A DNA stretch of 64,000 bases from contig NC_134112.1 in the NCBI RefSeq assembly GCF_040939455.1, forward strand, positions 20,610,501 to 20,674,500, read 5' to 3'. Both the position numbers and the translations under genes were made by a program. The DNA is from Microcebus murinus (Eukaryota; Chordata; Mammalia; Primates; Cheirogaleidae). The notes beneath the pieces are model-generated. The model ran no database searches and had not been told where the DNA came from. It saw nothing but the letters and a program-made list of their open reading frames with translations. This document shows, piece by piece, positions 46,366 to 58,083 of the stretch; position 1 is the first letter of the stretch, and every line of letters starts with the position of its first letter.

Positions 46366-46884
46366 ATATTAAATTGGTCTTCATTGGGCTCTTGCTGTGT
46401 TCCAGGCACAGCCCTGGAATAGAGGTGAACCAGACACAGGCAGCTAAAGCAGTTTTGGGACAATACCAAAAAAGTTGCTGTTCCTCCTTCTCGTTTTTTT
46501 CCCCTCCTTTTTCTTTTTTTTTTTTTGTAACTTCTCCAAAATCTTATATTTACTTTTTTGTCCTCCTCAACCTTCCCTCATTTCTTGCACTGGCATCTCA
46601 TAGCTAGCCACTGAACTCAGGTTTAGGGGCTTATCTGTGAGCTCCCTGAGCCGGGAACTGTGTGCCTGATAATCCCAGCAGCTGCACAAAGACTGATGCA
46701 TAAAACGTGCTGGATGTATGTTTGTGGAAAGGAGGGATTGATAGATAGACAGATGGACTGATGAATTTCAGTCCTCTACCCGGCGATCAACCTCAAAAAA
46801 ACCTTTGCTGGGTGCTGACTCAAAGAAGGTAGAGACAAAACAAGAAGCTGCAACGAGGAGACTGGATTAGAAGTCAAAACAATG
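46366..46884. other. Unassigned intron with T-rich run
   Basis: tcttttttttttttt-type run at 46492-46526; nothing else. Confidence 0.45.
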
Positions 46885-47050
46885 ACACACTATTATTGAT
46901 TTGCAGTTTATAGAACTTTTTCTTATACCTTGTCATATTTAATTTTCATAATAACTTCTACTAGAGGTGGAGAAGATGAGGAAACTGAGATCAACAGAGG
47001 TGACTTGCCCAAGGTCATGTTACTCTGTATCCAGTGGTTCTCCCAATACC
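46885..47050 (-). repeat. MIR SINE
   Basis: gagaagatgaggaaactgag, atcaacagaggtgacttgcc, caaggtcatgttactctgta are MIR in reverse. Confidence 0.8.
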
Positions 47051-47559
47051 CCACAGGGCTGGCCATACCCAGAGCAGGGCAGGGAAGCCAGGTGAGCAGT
47101 TGAGCAGCCCTATGGCCAGGCGAGGCTGAGTGGGCAACAGGAATCCCTTGGCTGGGCTGGCAGAGATGTTGGCAGAGAGAACTGGCAGCTTGTGTTGAGA
47201 ATGCAGCACTCACAACTAGGTGCCATTAAGTCCTCTCACTCACGCTTCAGAGAAGGGGAGGTGCGGTGTGGACCTCCAGGGCTTTGCCACCAGATGTCTG
47301 GCTTGGCTGCCCCTCTCTTGGGCCTCCTACCATGATCATCTGACAGGACAGTCACACAGCCAGGCTGCAGTGGGAGCCTCTTGTTTGTATCTTCAAACAG
47401 GATGTTTATGCTAAGCTTTTAGAAATCTCCATCAAACAAGCTGCTTATGTCTTGTACCCACTTGAGTGAAACCTCCTGGGAGACATCATTTGTGAAAGGT
47501 CATGTGCTCAGGTCCCTGAGGATTAATTCCTCTTGTGAACCCTGCGTTAAGTGGCAAAA
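47051..47559. other. Unassigned intron
   Basis: No gene or family recognised. Confidence 0.5.
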
Positions 47560-48245
47560 CACATTGGAACTAGCCTGGGTGATTCTCGTGAAATACCTTT
47601 TGATTTCTTCTCATCTCCTCCCCTGTGTAATCACTTTGGGTCAGACTTTAACCATCTCTTGCCTCCTGAATGATTTCCCTACTTCTGATCTTGATCTTCC
47701 ACCCGCTCTGCACACAGCTGCCACAGTGCTGTGTCGTGTTGGAAACACAGTGGGATTGTGTTACCTCTCTGTCTAAACATTCGATGTGTCCTTATTTCCC
47801 TCGTGAAGAATTTCTCACCCCAGTCTACCTGCCCCTTCCTGTGTTTGCACGGGGCTCTGCTGCTGCTGCCTTCGCATACGTAACTCTGGGAACACCACAG
47901 GATGAGCCATGAAATTCCCAAGCCTGCCTGTGCTTTTCTTTCTGCTTGGGGTGTCCCTTCTCCTCCTCCTAAGCATCCCTTAAGGCCCATTGCAAATGTA
48001 CCCTCCTCAGTGAAGCTTTCCAAATGCTTTGCTTCCTTGCACACAGGAAAAATATCCTTTACTCTTTGGCTTCCATGGCATTTTGTAATATTTTTCATGT
48101 GATACTTAACACAATACATTTTAGTTATTTATTTGCTTGTGTCTGGCTCCTGTGATATTCTCAGACACAGGAGTGGATACCTGCTCAGCTCAGTCCCTGG
48201 TGCCCAGCACAAAACTAAGGCTCCATCTCATGAATGTTTCATGAC
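47560..48245 (+). mobile_element. L2 LINE segments
   Basis: ttaaggcccattgcaaatgt, accctcctcagtgaagcttt, ccatggcattttgtaatatt and the closing gcccagcacaaaactaaggc, catgaatgtttcatgact follow L2 order. Confidence 0.65.
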
Positions 48246-48520
48246 TAAATGATATTGAAGCTGGAGGCCAGCAGGACAACCCCCTGTAGTGTTACATTCT
48301 CTGCCTTTCTTCTCCAGAGCAAGTAAACCTCAAGGAACCCAGAAATCTGATAATATTTTAACAAGTGAAGGGGCCTATGTGTGTGTGTGTGTGTGTAATA
48401 CTTTCTTTCTGAGGTTTGGGCTTCAGAGCCCCGGGATTCTACCTGTATTGCTGTCCTGAGAGCTTGTGGCTCTCTTGGCACTTTTTTTTCAATAAAAAAT
48501 TCCATTGATCAAATCCCTCT
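48246..48520. other. Unassigned intron with (GT)9
   Basis: tgtgtgtgtgtgtgtgtg at about 48377; nothing else. Confidence 0.5.
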
Positions 48521-48524
48521 TATG

Positions 48525-48675
48525 TGTCAATTACTTAAAACAGGTTCTCTCATGCAGTGCCCACAGAGACTCTAGGTGACAAATATTGTTATGCTTATTT
48601 AAAAAATGAGGAAACTGAGGCTTAGGGAAGTTAAATAACTTGGGCAAGGTCACAGAGGTAGTAAGTGATAGCCCA
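48525..48675 (-). repeat. MIR SINE
   Basis: aaaatgaggaaactgaggct, tagggaagttaaataacttg, ggcaaggtcacagaggtagt are MIR in reverse. Confidence 0.85.
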
Positions 48676-48822
48676 AGGCTGTTCAAAATATGGTCCACAT
48701 GTAAATTCTTGGGTCCATACCAGCCTCACTAAGTCAGAAACTAGGGTGAGGCTCAGGAATCTGCGTTTTAACAAACTCTCCGATTGGTTCTGATTCACTG
48801 CCAAGTTTAAGAATTTTGAGTG
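48676..48822 (+). mobile_element. MER5-like hAT MITE
   Basis: aaatatggtccacatgtaaa, actagggtgaggctcaggaa, tctgcgttttaacaaactct, gttctgattcactgccaagt follow MER5. Confidence 0.7.
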
Positions 48823-50239
48823 TGGTCTAGTCATGTTCAAACTGAGGTCTCTGCAAATACAAAGCCCGGGCTCATCCTCCTCCCCTATTTTTGCTGCTCT
48901 CTCAATGGGACGAGGAAGGGGTGTGGGGCAGGACCCTCTGGCATAGAAATAAATCAGGGCAGTTTAACTTGGTGTCTCCCATCGGAGTGGGCCTTGACTC
49001 CCATGAACTCATTAATGCTCTTAACAGCTTTGCAAAGTGACGTCAGTGATCCTGGGTTCATGCTCTGGGCTCTCAGCAGCCTCTGGGATCTCTTGTTATC
49101 AGTGTAGGCGATTTCCAAAACAGAGAGACTTGGGTTTCAGAGCTCTTCTGGGAATAGTTGGCAACAGGGAAAGGTTAAGTGTTTCAGGTACCTTAGGCTG
49201 GCTGCGTTAGACAGACTCTTAAGAAGAAAGGAGAGAGTTTTTTGGATTTTTTTTTTCCAAGTCAGATTTAAGAGTGTGTGTTTGATTTTCTGGGGCAGCC
49301 GTTATCTCCTGAGAGAATTTCAGGGGTGGGGGTTTGTTGGAAGCATAGAGTTCAATGCAAGGTCCTAGACCCCTGTGTAGTGCATCCCTTCTTGGTGAGG
49401 GGTGCCAGTCCTCTGTAGCAGGGGTCTCTGAAATCTCTGCCTTCCCCTCTCACTCCTGCACGTGTGTGTGTAAGCACATACACAAGTATACACACGTGTA
49501 CACTTACACAACACACACTTTCTTACACAGTCTGGGTGGATTTCTCTCAGTCGGTGCTGTCTCTGATGAATAGTAGCGAAAACATCAGGATCTTTCTTTC
49601 TTCATCATCTGTCTAGAAAATAGCATTTGTTTATTGCGTTTGGAATATAGTGATACAAGTGAAGGAAGCCATTGGGCTTTCTGGCTACATTTTAAAGTTG
49701 GGAGGGAAGGGAGAGAGGTTTTTTTTTTCCCCCTGCTCTCTTAGGAGGTGTGGTAGAGAACAGCTGTGCCTTTCCATCCAGGGCAACACCCACAGTTTTC
49801 TACCTTCTCATGAATGTGCAGGTGACCTGAGTTTCCTGGACCTGTCAGTTCAATGACACCACAGTAACAAGTCAATTGTGACTGGCATTTGCCACCACCT
49901 GCATAACATAGGACTTCCAGCTCTCCCAGAGTCTTGGTCTGTTGTTTCTGGAGGTATGCGTGAAGGAGTGTCATGTGCACAAAAACCACTGTTTCGTTCT
50001 CTTTCAGCTGCAAAAATAACGCCAACAATGACCAGTACTCACATGGACGCTTGGGGTCTAGTCCAGCCCAGGTCCTCAGACAAGCCCTGCATGGCCTCAT
50101 TGCATTGTTGCTCTGGTGCACAGGCCATTTGTGCATCCTTGTCCTGTCCCGCCCCATTCCCTTTCCCTCATGCCCATACGTTTTCTCAGTAGTGAGCTGC
50201 CTGTGCTTTCCAAATGCATCCTGCTGATTCCTCGTCTTA
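48823..50239. other. Unassigned intron with CRE palindrome and CA/GT repeat
   Basis: TGACGTCA at 49038-49045 (see findings). Mixed cacgtgtgtgtgtaagcaca, cacgtgtacacttacacaac at 49459-49520. No gene recognised. Confidence 0.5.
49038..49045. promoter_or_regulatory. Full palindromic CRE (TGACGTCA)
   Basis: A perfect CREB/ATF half-site pair in an otherwise non-repetitive stretch 44 kb inside the intron. No promoter context is visible around it. Confidence 0.3.
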
Positions 50240-50530
50240 GAATAGTGTTTTTAGGCTTGTCTGGTAGGAAAATTCCTCTCCCTGCTTTAAAAGCAAATCA
50301 GTCCAGTGACTGTTTCCCCATCTTGGAAACTTTCTCTGATCTCTGCCTCCTGCCCTCAGAGCGGACACTCCTTCTTCTGGGCTCTGCTGGGCATGTGTCT
50401 GTGTATTGTGTTTATCATGCAGTGTTGCCTTTATTATGTAGACATCATCTCCCTGTGTCTGTAACCCCGGTGTCCAGCTCAATGCCTGGCGCATTGCTTA
50501 CGCTACAGAAATCTTTGTTTGAATTCAATT
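50240..50530 (+). mobile_element. L2 LINE 3' end
   Basis: cttgtctggtaggaaaattc, aacccc-rich ctgtaaccccggtgtccagc, tcaatgcctggcgcattgct, aaatctttgtttgaattcaa follow L2. Confidence 0.6.
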
Positions 50531-51079
50531 GAAACTGTCTTGGCCTTCCCTGAACCCTTCCCTCTCCCCAGCTGCATAAACTCAATTGTCTTTTAAAAGT
50601 CATCAGGACCTTTGGAAATCTATCATTTTAAAATAGATGAGAAAGTGGTGAAAAGAACAGCCTATTATATATAAGCAGATTCTCTCTCCACCTCTGGGGT
50701 TCCATTCATTGCAAGGCATTTGCATGAAGAACGGAGGCAGCTGTGTTCTCTGGAAGGCCTGTAATGCTGATGGGGCATCGCGGGGGTTCTGTAAAGGCCA
50801 GTTCGGCTGTGGATGGCGGCTGTGGATGGCGTAGAAAGGCTGTTTACCAAAGCGGCAAAAAGCATCTCGTTATAAGGTCACCAATGAGGTGGCCCTAAGG
50901 ACTGCGTTTGAATAAGGATTCAGAAATTCTGAATTTACTAGGTTTTTGGAAATGTGAATTCTCCTTCTAGAGATAACTTTCAATTCACACTTAATAATGA
51001 GTATCGATGCCTACTTCATAGGTTGTCACAAGCATTAAATATCATTCTCTCTAAGGTCCACGATCTCTCACCAAGACAC
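50531..51079. other. Unassigned intron
   Basis: A 13-base perfect tandem duplication ggctgtggatggc at 50805-50817 and 50818-50830; otherwise nothing. Confidence 0.5.
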
Positions 51080-51910
51080 TTGCAGTAGCCCCAATTGCCC
51101 CTCCCATCCCCAAACCTATTCTCCCTACAACAGCCAGAACGGTCTTTGAAAAACACCACTGTGGCTTTGCAGCCACTGTGCTACTCCAGGTGTGGCCCTC
51201 AGAGCCAGTGTAGGAGCTGGTTGCAATCGTTAGGCTATGAGAAAGCACACGAATTGAGTCAAGCATTTAGAAACTTTATAGTAACTGGCAGAATAGTTTT
51301 ATGTCCTGGGCTTATATTTTGTATATTCTTTTAATTTCAATTTTCTAATAATTAATTTGTATTGATTTTACAAAAGTATGTCTTTGACACGTTGGAAGTA
51401 AATAGTTTGAGCAGTGCTGGCCTGCAAGGCCTGAAGGCTCTGGCCCTGCCTGCCCTCCTGGACTGGTTTCTGGTCCTCTCCTGTCCTCCTCTGTGCCACG
51501 GACACTCTCACCTCCTCGCGTGTTCATCCTCCTTCTGCGTGGATTTGTGCAAATGCTGTCTCCTCTGCCTGGACACTTCCTTCCTGCCTTCCCTGCCCCT
51601 GAACTTGATTCTTGCTTTTCCTTCAGGTCTCAGTTCACACATTGGTTTCTCAAAGAAGTCTTTCTTTTTCCTCCAGACTAGATAGTTCTGTGTTCTCTTT
51701 GTACCTGGTTCTTTTCCTTCACAGGACTTTACAAAGTCATCATCACATAGTTAATTGTATCATTTGTTGCTTAAAGCCTCTCTTCCTTCTAGAATACATG
51801 TTCCATGAGGGAAGGGGTTGTGACTGCCTTGTGGTTTGAGCCCTATAATCCTGGGACCTTGCACAGTGCTTTGCACAGAGCAGATGTTCAAGAAATAGGT
51901 GAATGAGCAA
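51080..51910 (+). mobile_element. L2 LINE 3' region, long
   Basis: ctacaacagccagaacggtc, ttcctgcttttcc-type ggtctcagttcacacattgg, tagaatacatgttccatgag, ggaaggggttgtgactgcct, gcacagtgctttgcacagag, caagaaataggtgaatgagc follow L2 order over ~800 bases. Confidence 0.75.
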
Positions 51911-52329
51911 ATGAAGAATCGATTGGAAAATGTGCTTTGTACATTGTTTATATACTTAGTTATAATTTTAAAACAAGAGAGCAGTTGACTAACAGTAGGC
52001 AAGTCAGAGAGGAAGGGACACAGAGCGATCTGTATGATACACAATTAGATCATTGCTCCCTGAATAATTGAAATTTGCCTAAAATATTTATAACTCCTAA
52101 GTATCCTGGCTCTACAGGGAAATACAAAATGGAAGCATCCCTGGAGACATTAGCTATCAATTGGGTTGTCTTCACACCCCCAGGGCTGAGGTCTGATTGA
52201 TACAATCAGTCAGACTAGATCTCACCTAAAAGGACCTCCTCCCTGCAGCTGGAGAGCGGAGTGTGAAGAGGGAAGTAGCAAATGAGGCACTTAGAGTAAT
52301 GCCCATGCCCAACCTTTGTGTGCAGTCAT
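51911..52329. other. Unassigned intron
   Basis: Nothing recognised. Confidence 0.5.
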
Positions 52330-52800
52330 AGGGAGTTTGGACTTTGTTTTAATAGCAAGGGGCAGCCATGAAAGTTGAAGGGGAGACAGGGTGGAGAATG
52401 AGAATGGAGAAAGGGCAAGGGGTTGTGGCTGCTTAAGTGAGATCTTTATTATTCATGGGTTGATGGTGGGTGTGTGTATTACCCTCCTCTGAGCCAGGCT
52501 TTGTGCAAGTGCACGGTAGGAGCAATCAGCCAGACATGGACGACACTTGGGGCAGGGGAGCAGTGAGGAAGCTGCTGCAGCAGCCCAGAGAGGAAGTGTT
52601 AGTGTGGCTGGAGTAGGAGCTGGGGTCATCCCAGCAGCAGTGGCTGGAAGGAGGCAGGCGGACTAGAGATAGAATACACAGGACTTCATATGCATTAGCT
52701 GTGGAAGGTGAAGGAAAAGAACCGAGGGATGATGGATGCTCAGGGGCCTGGTTGGAAAACTGGGCGAGTAACAGTGCCCTTCCCTGTGCTGAAGCTCCGG
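52330..52800. repeat. Old interspersed repeat, family not named (pair with 17141)
   Basis: gaagctgctgcagcagccca, gagaggaagtgttagtgtgg, gaggcaggcggactagagat, agaatacacaggacttcata follow the same dispersed element as 17141-17600 but cover a different part. Confidence 0.45.
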
Positions 52801-53055
52801 GCTGCTCGTGCTGTGCTTAGAGTGGGCCAACCCAGCTTCAAGCGTGCAGGTCGACATGGGGTGGGGAGGGCACCGGGGGCCTAGTCTTGGGCTGCCTGAT
52901 GTAGGGCCAGGTCTGCCTGGATTGTGGACACGCCAGCTGCAGGTGGGCAAATGCAGGAGTATATCCAGCTGCGAAAGGCTGGGGATGGAGGCTTGGGAAC
53001 CAGGGACAAGCTGATAGAGAATGTTCTACCACAGTTTAAAGAATTTAGCATTAGC
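52801..53055. other. Unassigned intron
   Basis: GC-rich, nothing recognised. Confidence 0.5.
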
Positions 53056-53056
53056 T

Positions 53057-53160
53057 TTGTGTGTGTGTGTGCGTGCGCGCACGCGGGTGCGCGCGTGCCT
53101 GTATGTGTGTATGTGTGAAAGTGTGTGTGTGTGTGTGTGCCTGTGGGGTGTGTGTGTGTT
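53057..53160. repeat. Alternating (GT)n/(GC)n tract
   Basis: tgtgtgtgtgtgcgtgcgcg, cacgcgggtgcgcgcgtgcc, then gtgtgtgtgtgtgtg twice. Long alternating purine-pyrimidine DNA with CG steps is Z-DNA prone. Confidence 0.9.
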
Positions 53161-53670
53161 GATAATCCGTCATTTTCTTTATCTGCATCATGCTTCACTA
53201 GAGCTCTTGACTTAATCCGGCTTGACTTGTACAAATGTCGCCATCTGGCACCAGATCATGCGTCTTTCCAATCAGAAGGAGCAGAATGATTCCATTCAGA
53301 AATGCAAGCCCATGACTGGATGCCTTCGTGGGCTGTGCCAGCCAAACCTGAACTTGTAATCAGCCTTTGAGGTATTTTTTAAGTAAAAAGCTTACTTGGA
53401 TTAACCATGAAACAGATTTCATGCAGAAAAGGTCTCATAGTTTCAAGGGCTTTACGCTGCCCTGAATCACTAAAACAAACCCAAGGTCAGGGGTGTGCTG
53501 ATGGAGGGGCTTCAGGCAAGTTGCTTCTGAGATGGGAGGGGAGAGGCTGTGGCTGCGGCATTATCAGTGATCATCGTCAAATGTTTATTTATAGCCCCCT
53601 CGCACCGCGCAGGCAGCACTGCCACGTGGTTTAGTAGAAAGCGTTTTAGGCAGGGCATTAGAGCCTACAG
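53161..53670. other. Unassigned intron
   Basis: No gene or family recognised. Confidence 0.5.
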
Positions 53671-53835
53671 CAGGGCTTCTCACAGTGTGGTCAGTGGGCC
53701 ACCTGCATCAGCGACGGCTGGGAGGGGAGCCCGGATTCTGAGCCAACTGCCCTGAGATGGACCCGGGACACTCCATTTTTAACAGGCTCCCTCCCGGGTG
53801 ATTGTGATACACACATAACTTGAGAATTGCTCCTC
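53671..53835 (+). mobile_element. MER5A-like hAT MITE
   Basis: cagggcttctcacagtgtgg, ccacctgcatcagcgacggc, atttttaacaggctccctcc, gggtgattgtgatacacaca, ttgagaattgct follow MER5A. Confidence 0.75.
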
Positions 53836-53844
53836 AAAGGCCAT

Positions 53845-54050
53845 GTGTTTGAGCTGTCTCCAGCTCTGCCGCCCAGCGGCTGTGCATGACATGCCCGGTT
53901 TCCTCTGTCAGTCTCAGACATGTCGTCTATAAAATGGGGATAGTAGCAGTATCTGCCCCAGAGGCAGGGGCTTGTGAGGGTTTAACAAAGTCCTCAACAA
54001 AGTGCTGGGCAGGCAGTTAGTGCCCAGTAAATGGGAGCTATCCTGTCATT
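53845..54050 (+). repeat. MIR SINE
   Basis: cccggtttcctctgtcagtc, gtctataaaatggggatagt, agcagtatctgccccagagg, tgggcaggcagttagtgccc follow MIR sense. Confidence 0.75.
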
Positions 54051-54419
54051 ATTCAGCTTCTGACAGGCTGCTGACCTAGAGCAGCTCACCTGTCTTAACA
54101 CAGAGGCATGGGGTTTAACACTCTGTGTGCAGTGGAGCAATAGCGTGTGTGCATTTGACTTAGGAAAACTTAACTGTATACCTTTGTTTTTCTCTCTTAT
54201 ATAATTTAAAGAGAGATACAAATTTAAAATTTATATTTTGCATGTATAGACTTTATTATATATGCTGCCTTACTGCGTGGACTATACTATTGAGTTAAGG
54301 GATTTTCAAAAGCAACCCTTGAGCACACGTGATTTTTGCTTTCTGAGCTAATTTTAGAGCCTCGCCCCCACAGAAGGTATGACTTCACTATACTAACAAC
54401 ACATGATTGACTTATTTTT
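54051..54419. other. Unassigned intron
   Basis: Nothing recognised. Confidence 0.5.
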
Positions 54420-54525
54420 GTGCCTTGATTTTTTTTTTATCTGTAAAATTGAAATAATGACATCTCATGGGCTGTTGGGTGGATACGTGAGATAGCAGTT
54501 GTGAAAGGCACTTAGTTCTTAAAAA
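54420..54525 (+). repeat. MIR SINE 3' part
   Basis: tctgtaaaattgaaataatg, acatctcatgggctgttggg, aaaggcacttagttc follow MIR sense. Confidence 0.65.
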
Positions 54526-55639
54526 GAAAAGGTTTTACATTAGTCCAAAGTAGAATTTACAAAAATAGTTACCAGTGTGGTAGGATGGCTCTTAAAGATC
54601 AACTCCCCAAAATGGATTTGGGGTGTCTTTTGTCTTTTTGCCACAGGTGGGAACGGCCTTTTTACTGAGTTAGGCTGGTGTTTAACGGGTCCTCTCTCTT
54701 TTTCCTCAGTGTCCTATGTAGCCACTGAGGGGATACCCTTGCTTCCAGCACTGATGCCATTTCCCCTGATCCAAGTGAAGCTTGTGCTTTACTGCAGATT
54801 CACTATGGTGCAGCTAAATGCCTTCTCCTGTGGGCTTGCGTTTACCACCTCAAGGAAGGAACACCACTAAGTGGATCTCCTAGACATGTTTTGTAGCATG
54901 TAGAAGCACTGCTTTTGGTGAAATGATCTGGGTTGTTTGGCTAAGAATTGCAGAACGTTAGAATCTTGGAATGGACTTTTCATGCCCTATTTGAATTTCC
55001 TCCATAGCATCCCTGATAAAAGATTGTCTAGACCCCGATTGAACACTACCAGTAGTGAAGGTACTGTGTATCCCCTAAGGCAGCTCATTCCTTTCCGACA
55101 TTTCTGACTGCTGGGCATCTTTATAACATCCTGAATTTTGACTCCCAAGAGCTCCCATCCATTGGCACCTTAGGGGATATGTCCAGTCCCTCCTCTGTAT
55201 GACGGCCTTCTATACAATTGAAGACCACAGAGAGTTTTCTTGCTTGCTATAAACAACTCTCAACGTGCTCCCAACATGTAGGAGCATCATGCCTATTCTT
55301 CACATATGCAGTAGCATTTATGTACAAAGCACAAAAACAAAAGGAAGCTCTTCACATAGTCTTTTCAAATGTTTTGTTTTCCAAGTGTTGGTGCATTTTT
55401 GCCTATTAGTGTGATCAGAAGTGAATTATAGGGCAGCATCTGGGTCAGACAGTATTTGCTGCACCAGAGGATCTTGGCCTGTCTATTATGCCTATTTGAT
55501 GAGAGGTAGTAAGGGTTATTTTCTGAGATTGTATTTTTTCCTTTTGAAAATCCATCCTTCCAAGTCTCTGCAGAGCTCACTGCCTCTGGAGGCCTTCTGT
55601 CAGTCTGTGACTACCCTCACCGCTCTTGGCTTTGTGTTT
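54526..55639. other. Unassigned intron
   Basis: No gene or family recognised with confidence. Confidence 0.5.
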
Positions 55640-55870
55640 GTGTAATTCAGTGGGTCGTGTTTCTTCCAGGTTCTGAGAAATCCCTTCTGGGACTGAATCA
55701 GGCTGTTCCAATTTTACGTGCTGTTTTCATTCTCCATTTTTATTCTGTACTTCATGTTTATCTCTTGACTCCTCTGCCAGGTTATAAACTCATTAAGGCT
55801 GATATTCTGGCTTGTACATCCAAGTATTGCTAATCCAGTGATTTTCACGTTCTTGGTGTTCAATGACTAT
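55640..55870 (+). mobile_element. L2 LINE 3' end
   Basis: gccaggttataaactcatta, aggctgatattctggcttgt, tcttggtgttcaatgactat resemble the L2 end. Confidence 0.5.
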
Positions 55871-56274
55871 GATATTGATTTGGTCTTTTATTCTACTCTA
55901 AATTCTCTCCCCTGAAGACTTTACCCATTCCAATGAATTGTGGTTGGAGTCCCTCATTGTTTCCATCAAACTCTAGACTTATGTAGCACATTGTCAACTG
56001 GACAGCTCTACTTAGGTGCACCACAGAGACCTCAAACTCAACATGTATAATATTGACTAATTATCTTTTACACTCTAACCTGAGCCAGCCAAATCTATTC
56101 TGAATGGCAGCATGTCTGTCTTCAATTAACAGCCCTCCCCTGCCCCTGCCCACGTAATACATTGTTATTAATACTTACTGAGTCAAGTCAATTCAACTTT
56201 GGAAATCTCCTCCCCATCCCCATTGCCATGCCTCCCTGGAGGCCCTTACAACTGTCAGAGTTTCCTCATACAGG
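55871..56274 (+). mobile_element. L2-like ancient LINE segment
   Basis: ctacttaggtgcaccacaga, gacctcaaactcaacatgta, tcaagtcaattcaactttgg, aaatctcctccccatcccca match the same old LINE seen at 62300-64000. Confidence 0.5.
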
Positions 56275-56953
56275 GAACTATGATCCTCAGCTTACAATGG
56301 GGTTATGTCCTGATATAGCAGCCCCCAACCTTTTTGGCACCAGGGACCAGTTTCATGGAAGATAATTTTTCCATGGATGAAGGTGGAGGGATGGGGAGCT
56401 CAAGTGGTGATGCAAACTGTGGGGAACAGCTGTAAATACAGCTGAAGCTTCACTCTCTGGCCCACCACTTACCTCCTGCTGTGCAGCCTGGTTCCTGAGT
56501 TTCATGGAAGATGATTTTTCCACAGATGGCAGGGCTGGGGTGTGGGGTAGGTGGAGCTCAGGTGGTGACGTGGGCTGGTATTGGTCTGTGGACCCGGGGT
56601 TAGGGACTGCATTGTAAGTTGAAAATATCATACAACCAATTGTAAGTTGAAAATATCATAAGTCAAAAATGCTTTTAATATACCTAATCTAGCAAACATC
56701 ATAGCTTAGCCTACCCTACCTTATCCATGCTCAGAACACTTACATTAGCCTACACCTGGGCAAAATCATCTAACTCAAAGCCTATTTCATAATAAAGTGT
56801 TGAATATCTCATGTAGTTTATTGAAAGTGAAAACACTAGAGTGGTTGCTTGGGTACCTGAAGTATGGTTTCTATTGTACGCATATTGCTTTTGCTCCATT
56901 GTAAAGTCAAAAGATTTTCAAGTTGTGTCATTGTAAGTCAGGGACCATCTGTA
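56275..56953. mobile_element. Tigger/MER6-like MITE, split by a hAT
   Basis: Left: tatgatcctcagcttacaat, ggggttatgtcc. Right: cattgtaagttgaaaatatc, cttacattagcctacacctg, ttcataataaagtgttgaat, cattgtaagtcagggaccat. The two ends are inverted and flanked by TA. Confidence 0.8.
56319..56611 (-). mobile_element. hAT MITE nested in the Tigger element
   Basis: cagcccccaacctttttggc, accagggaccagtttcatgg, agctgtaaatacagctgaag and the end ggacccggggttagggactg. The end matches, in the opposite orientation, the start of the element at 30999. I could not find an intact 8-base duplication. Confidence 0.8.
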
Positions 56954-56959
56954 CTCACT

Positions 56960-57510
56960 GTGTCGCTTATCTCTTCCTCCAGGCCAACTTTTATCCCATT
57001 GCATGAGTGGACTTACTGTGGCCCATCCATTACCTACAGGATGAAGTTAATTCATTTCCTTAACAAGTGGCTCTTGAGAGTTTACCACGTATCAGTCCCT
57101 GTTCTGGGCATTGAGGACACAGAAATACAAAGGCAAAATCCCAAATTTGGCTGGCAAGGCCCCTGGCTCCCAAGGCCCAGTCTGTGTCCCTCCTCTCGCA
57201 CAGCACACTCTCATCATTCCCAGACTTGCCGCACTCATGAGCCCTTCTTGGCCTTGGCACATGCTGACACATTTCATCTGTCAAACTCCTACTCAAATTA
57301 GGAGTCCTTAGCTGTCCTTGACTCTCCCAAACAGTGTCAGTCACTCCTTCTGGGTCCCCACAGCACTAATTTATGCACTTGTTATTGAACCTATAAGGTT
57401 ATGGTTATCTGTTTACATGACTCTCTCTTCCACTGAGTGCTTCTTGAAGGCAGGGACTTTGTTTTGTTTATCTCCTCAGCCTCAGTGCATACTCAGTATA
57501 CTTAATAAAA
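56960..57510 (+). mobile_element. L2 LINE 3' region
   Basis: gaggtgatta-like attacctacaggatgaagtt, agcccttcttggccttggca, tgcttcttgaaggcagggac, tttgttttgtttatctcctc follow the L2 3' order. Confidence 0.65.
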
Positions 57511-57519
57511 ATTATAGCC

Positions 57520-57715
57520 ACCATTTGTTGACATTTTACATGTTATATATTATTACAAGAAATTATTAATGTTAGTTGTCTCATTCGTAACAGTCTTATG
57601 AAGTAGGTACTATTATTAAGCCCATTGACATGTGAGGAAACAGAAGCTTTCAGTAGTTAACACACCAGGTCACCCGGCTGGTAATTAGGAGAGCCAGGGT
57701 TTGAACTTGTGTTGT
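57520..57715 (-). repeat. MIR SINE
   Basis: cattgacatgtgaggaaaca, gaagctttcagtagttaaca, caccaggtcacccggctggt are MIR in reverse. Confidence 0.75.
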
Positions 57716-58083
57716 CTGGGCTTCAGAGCCTCCGTTCTTCAGGAACATGCCTCCCAGCTTCTTGCAATAAATATTTCTTGAATGTGTCAATGAAGAACTT
57801 CATAGGGGTTATAGATTCTCATGTTTCTACATTTCTGTGCAGGCTCACTTTTGGTAAATGCTTCTTTTCTGTGTTCTAAAAAGATTCCAAGTATGTAAGC
57901 ACTGACCGGTAATGGCCAATAGGTAATTAGGGCCGTGTTCCCTGTGGGAGCATCTGAACTTGTGGGTTTTCTTGGCATTATCCAGTTGGCTCGGGAGTGG
58001 GAAAACACATTGCTTCCCACCTGCTTCCCACCATGGGGCAAAGCCCTTCTTTCATCATAAGTGTGAGAGTCAACGTCTGATTG
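57716..58083. other. Unassigned intron
   Basis: Nothing recognised. Confidence 0.5.
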
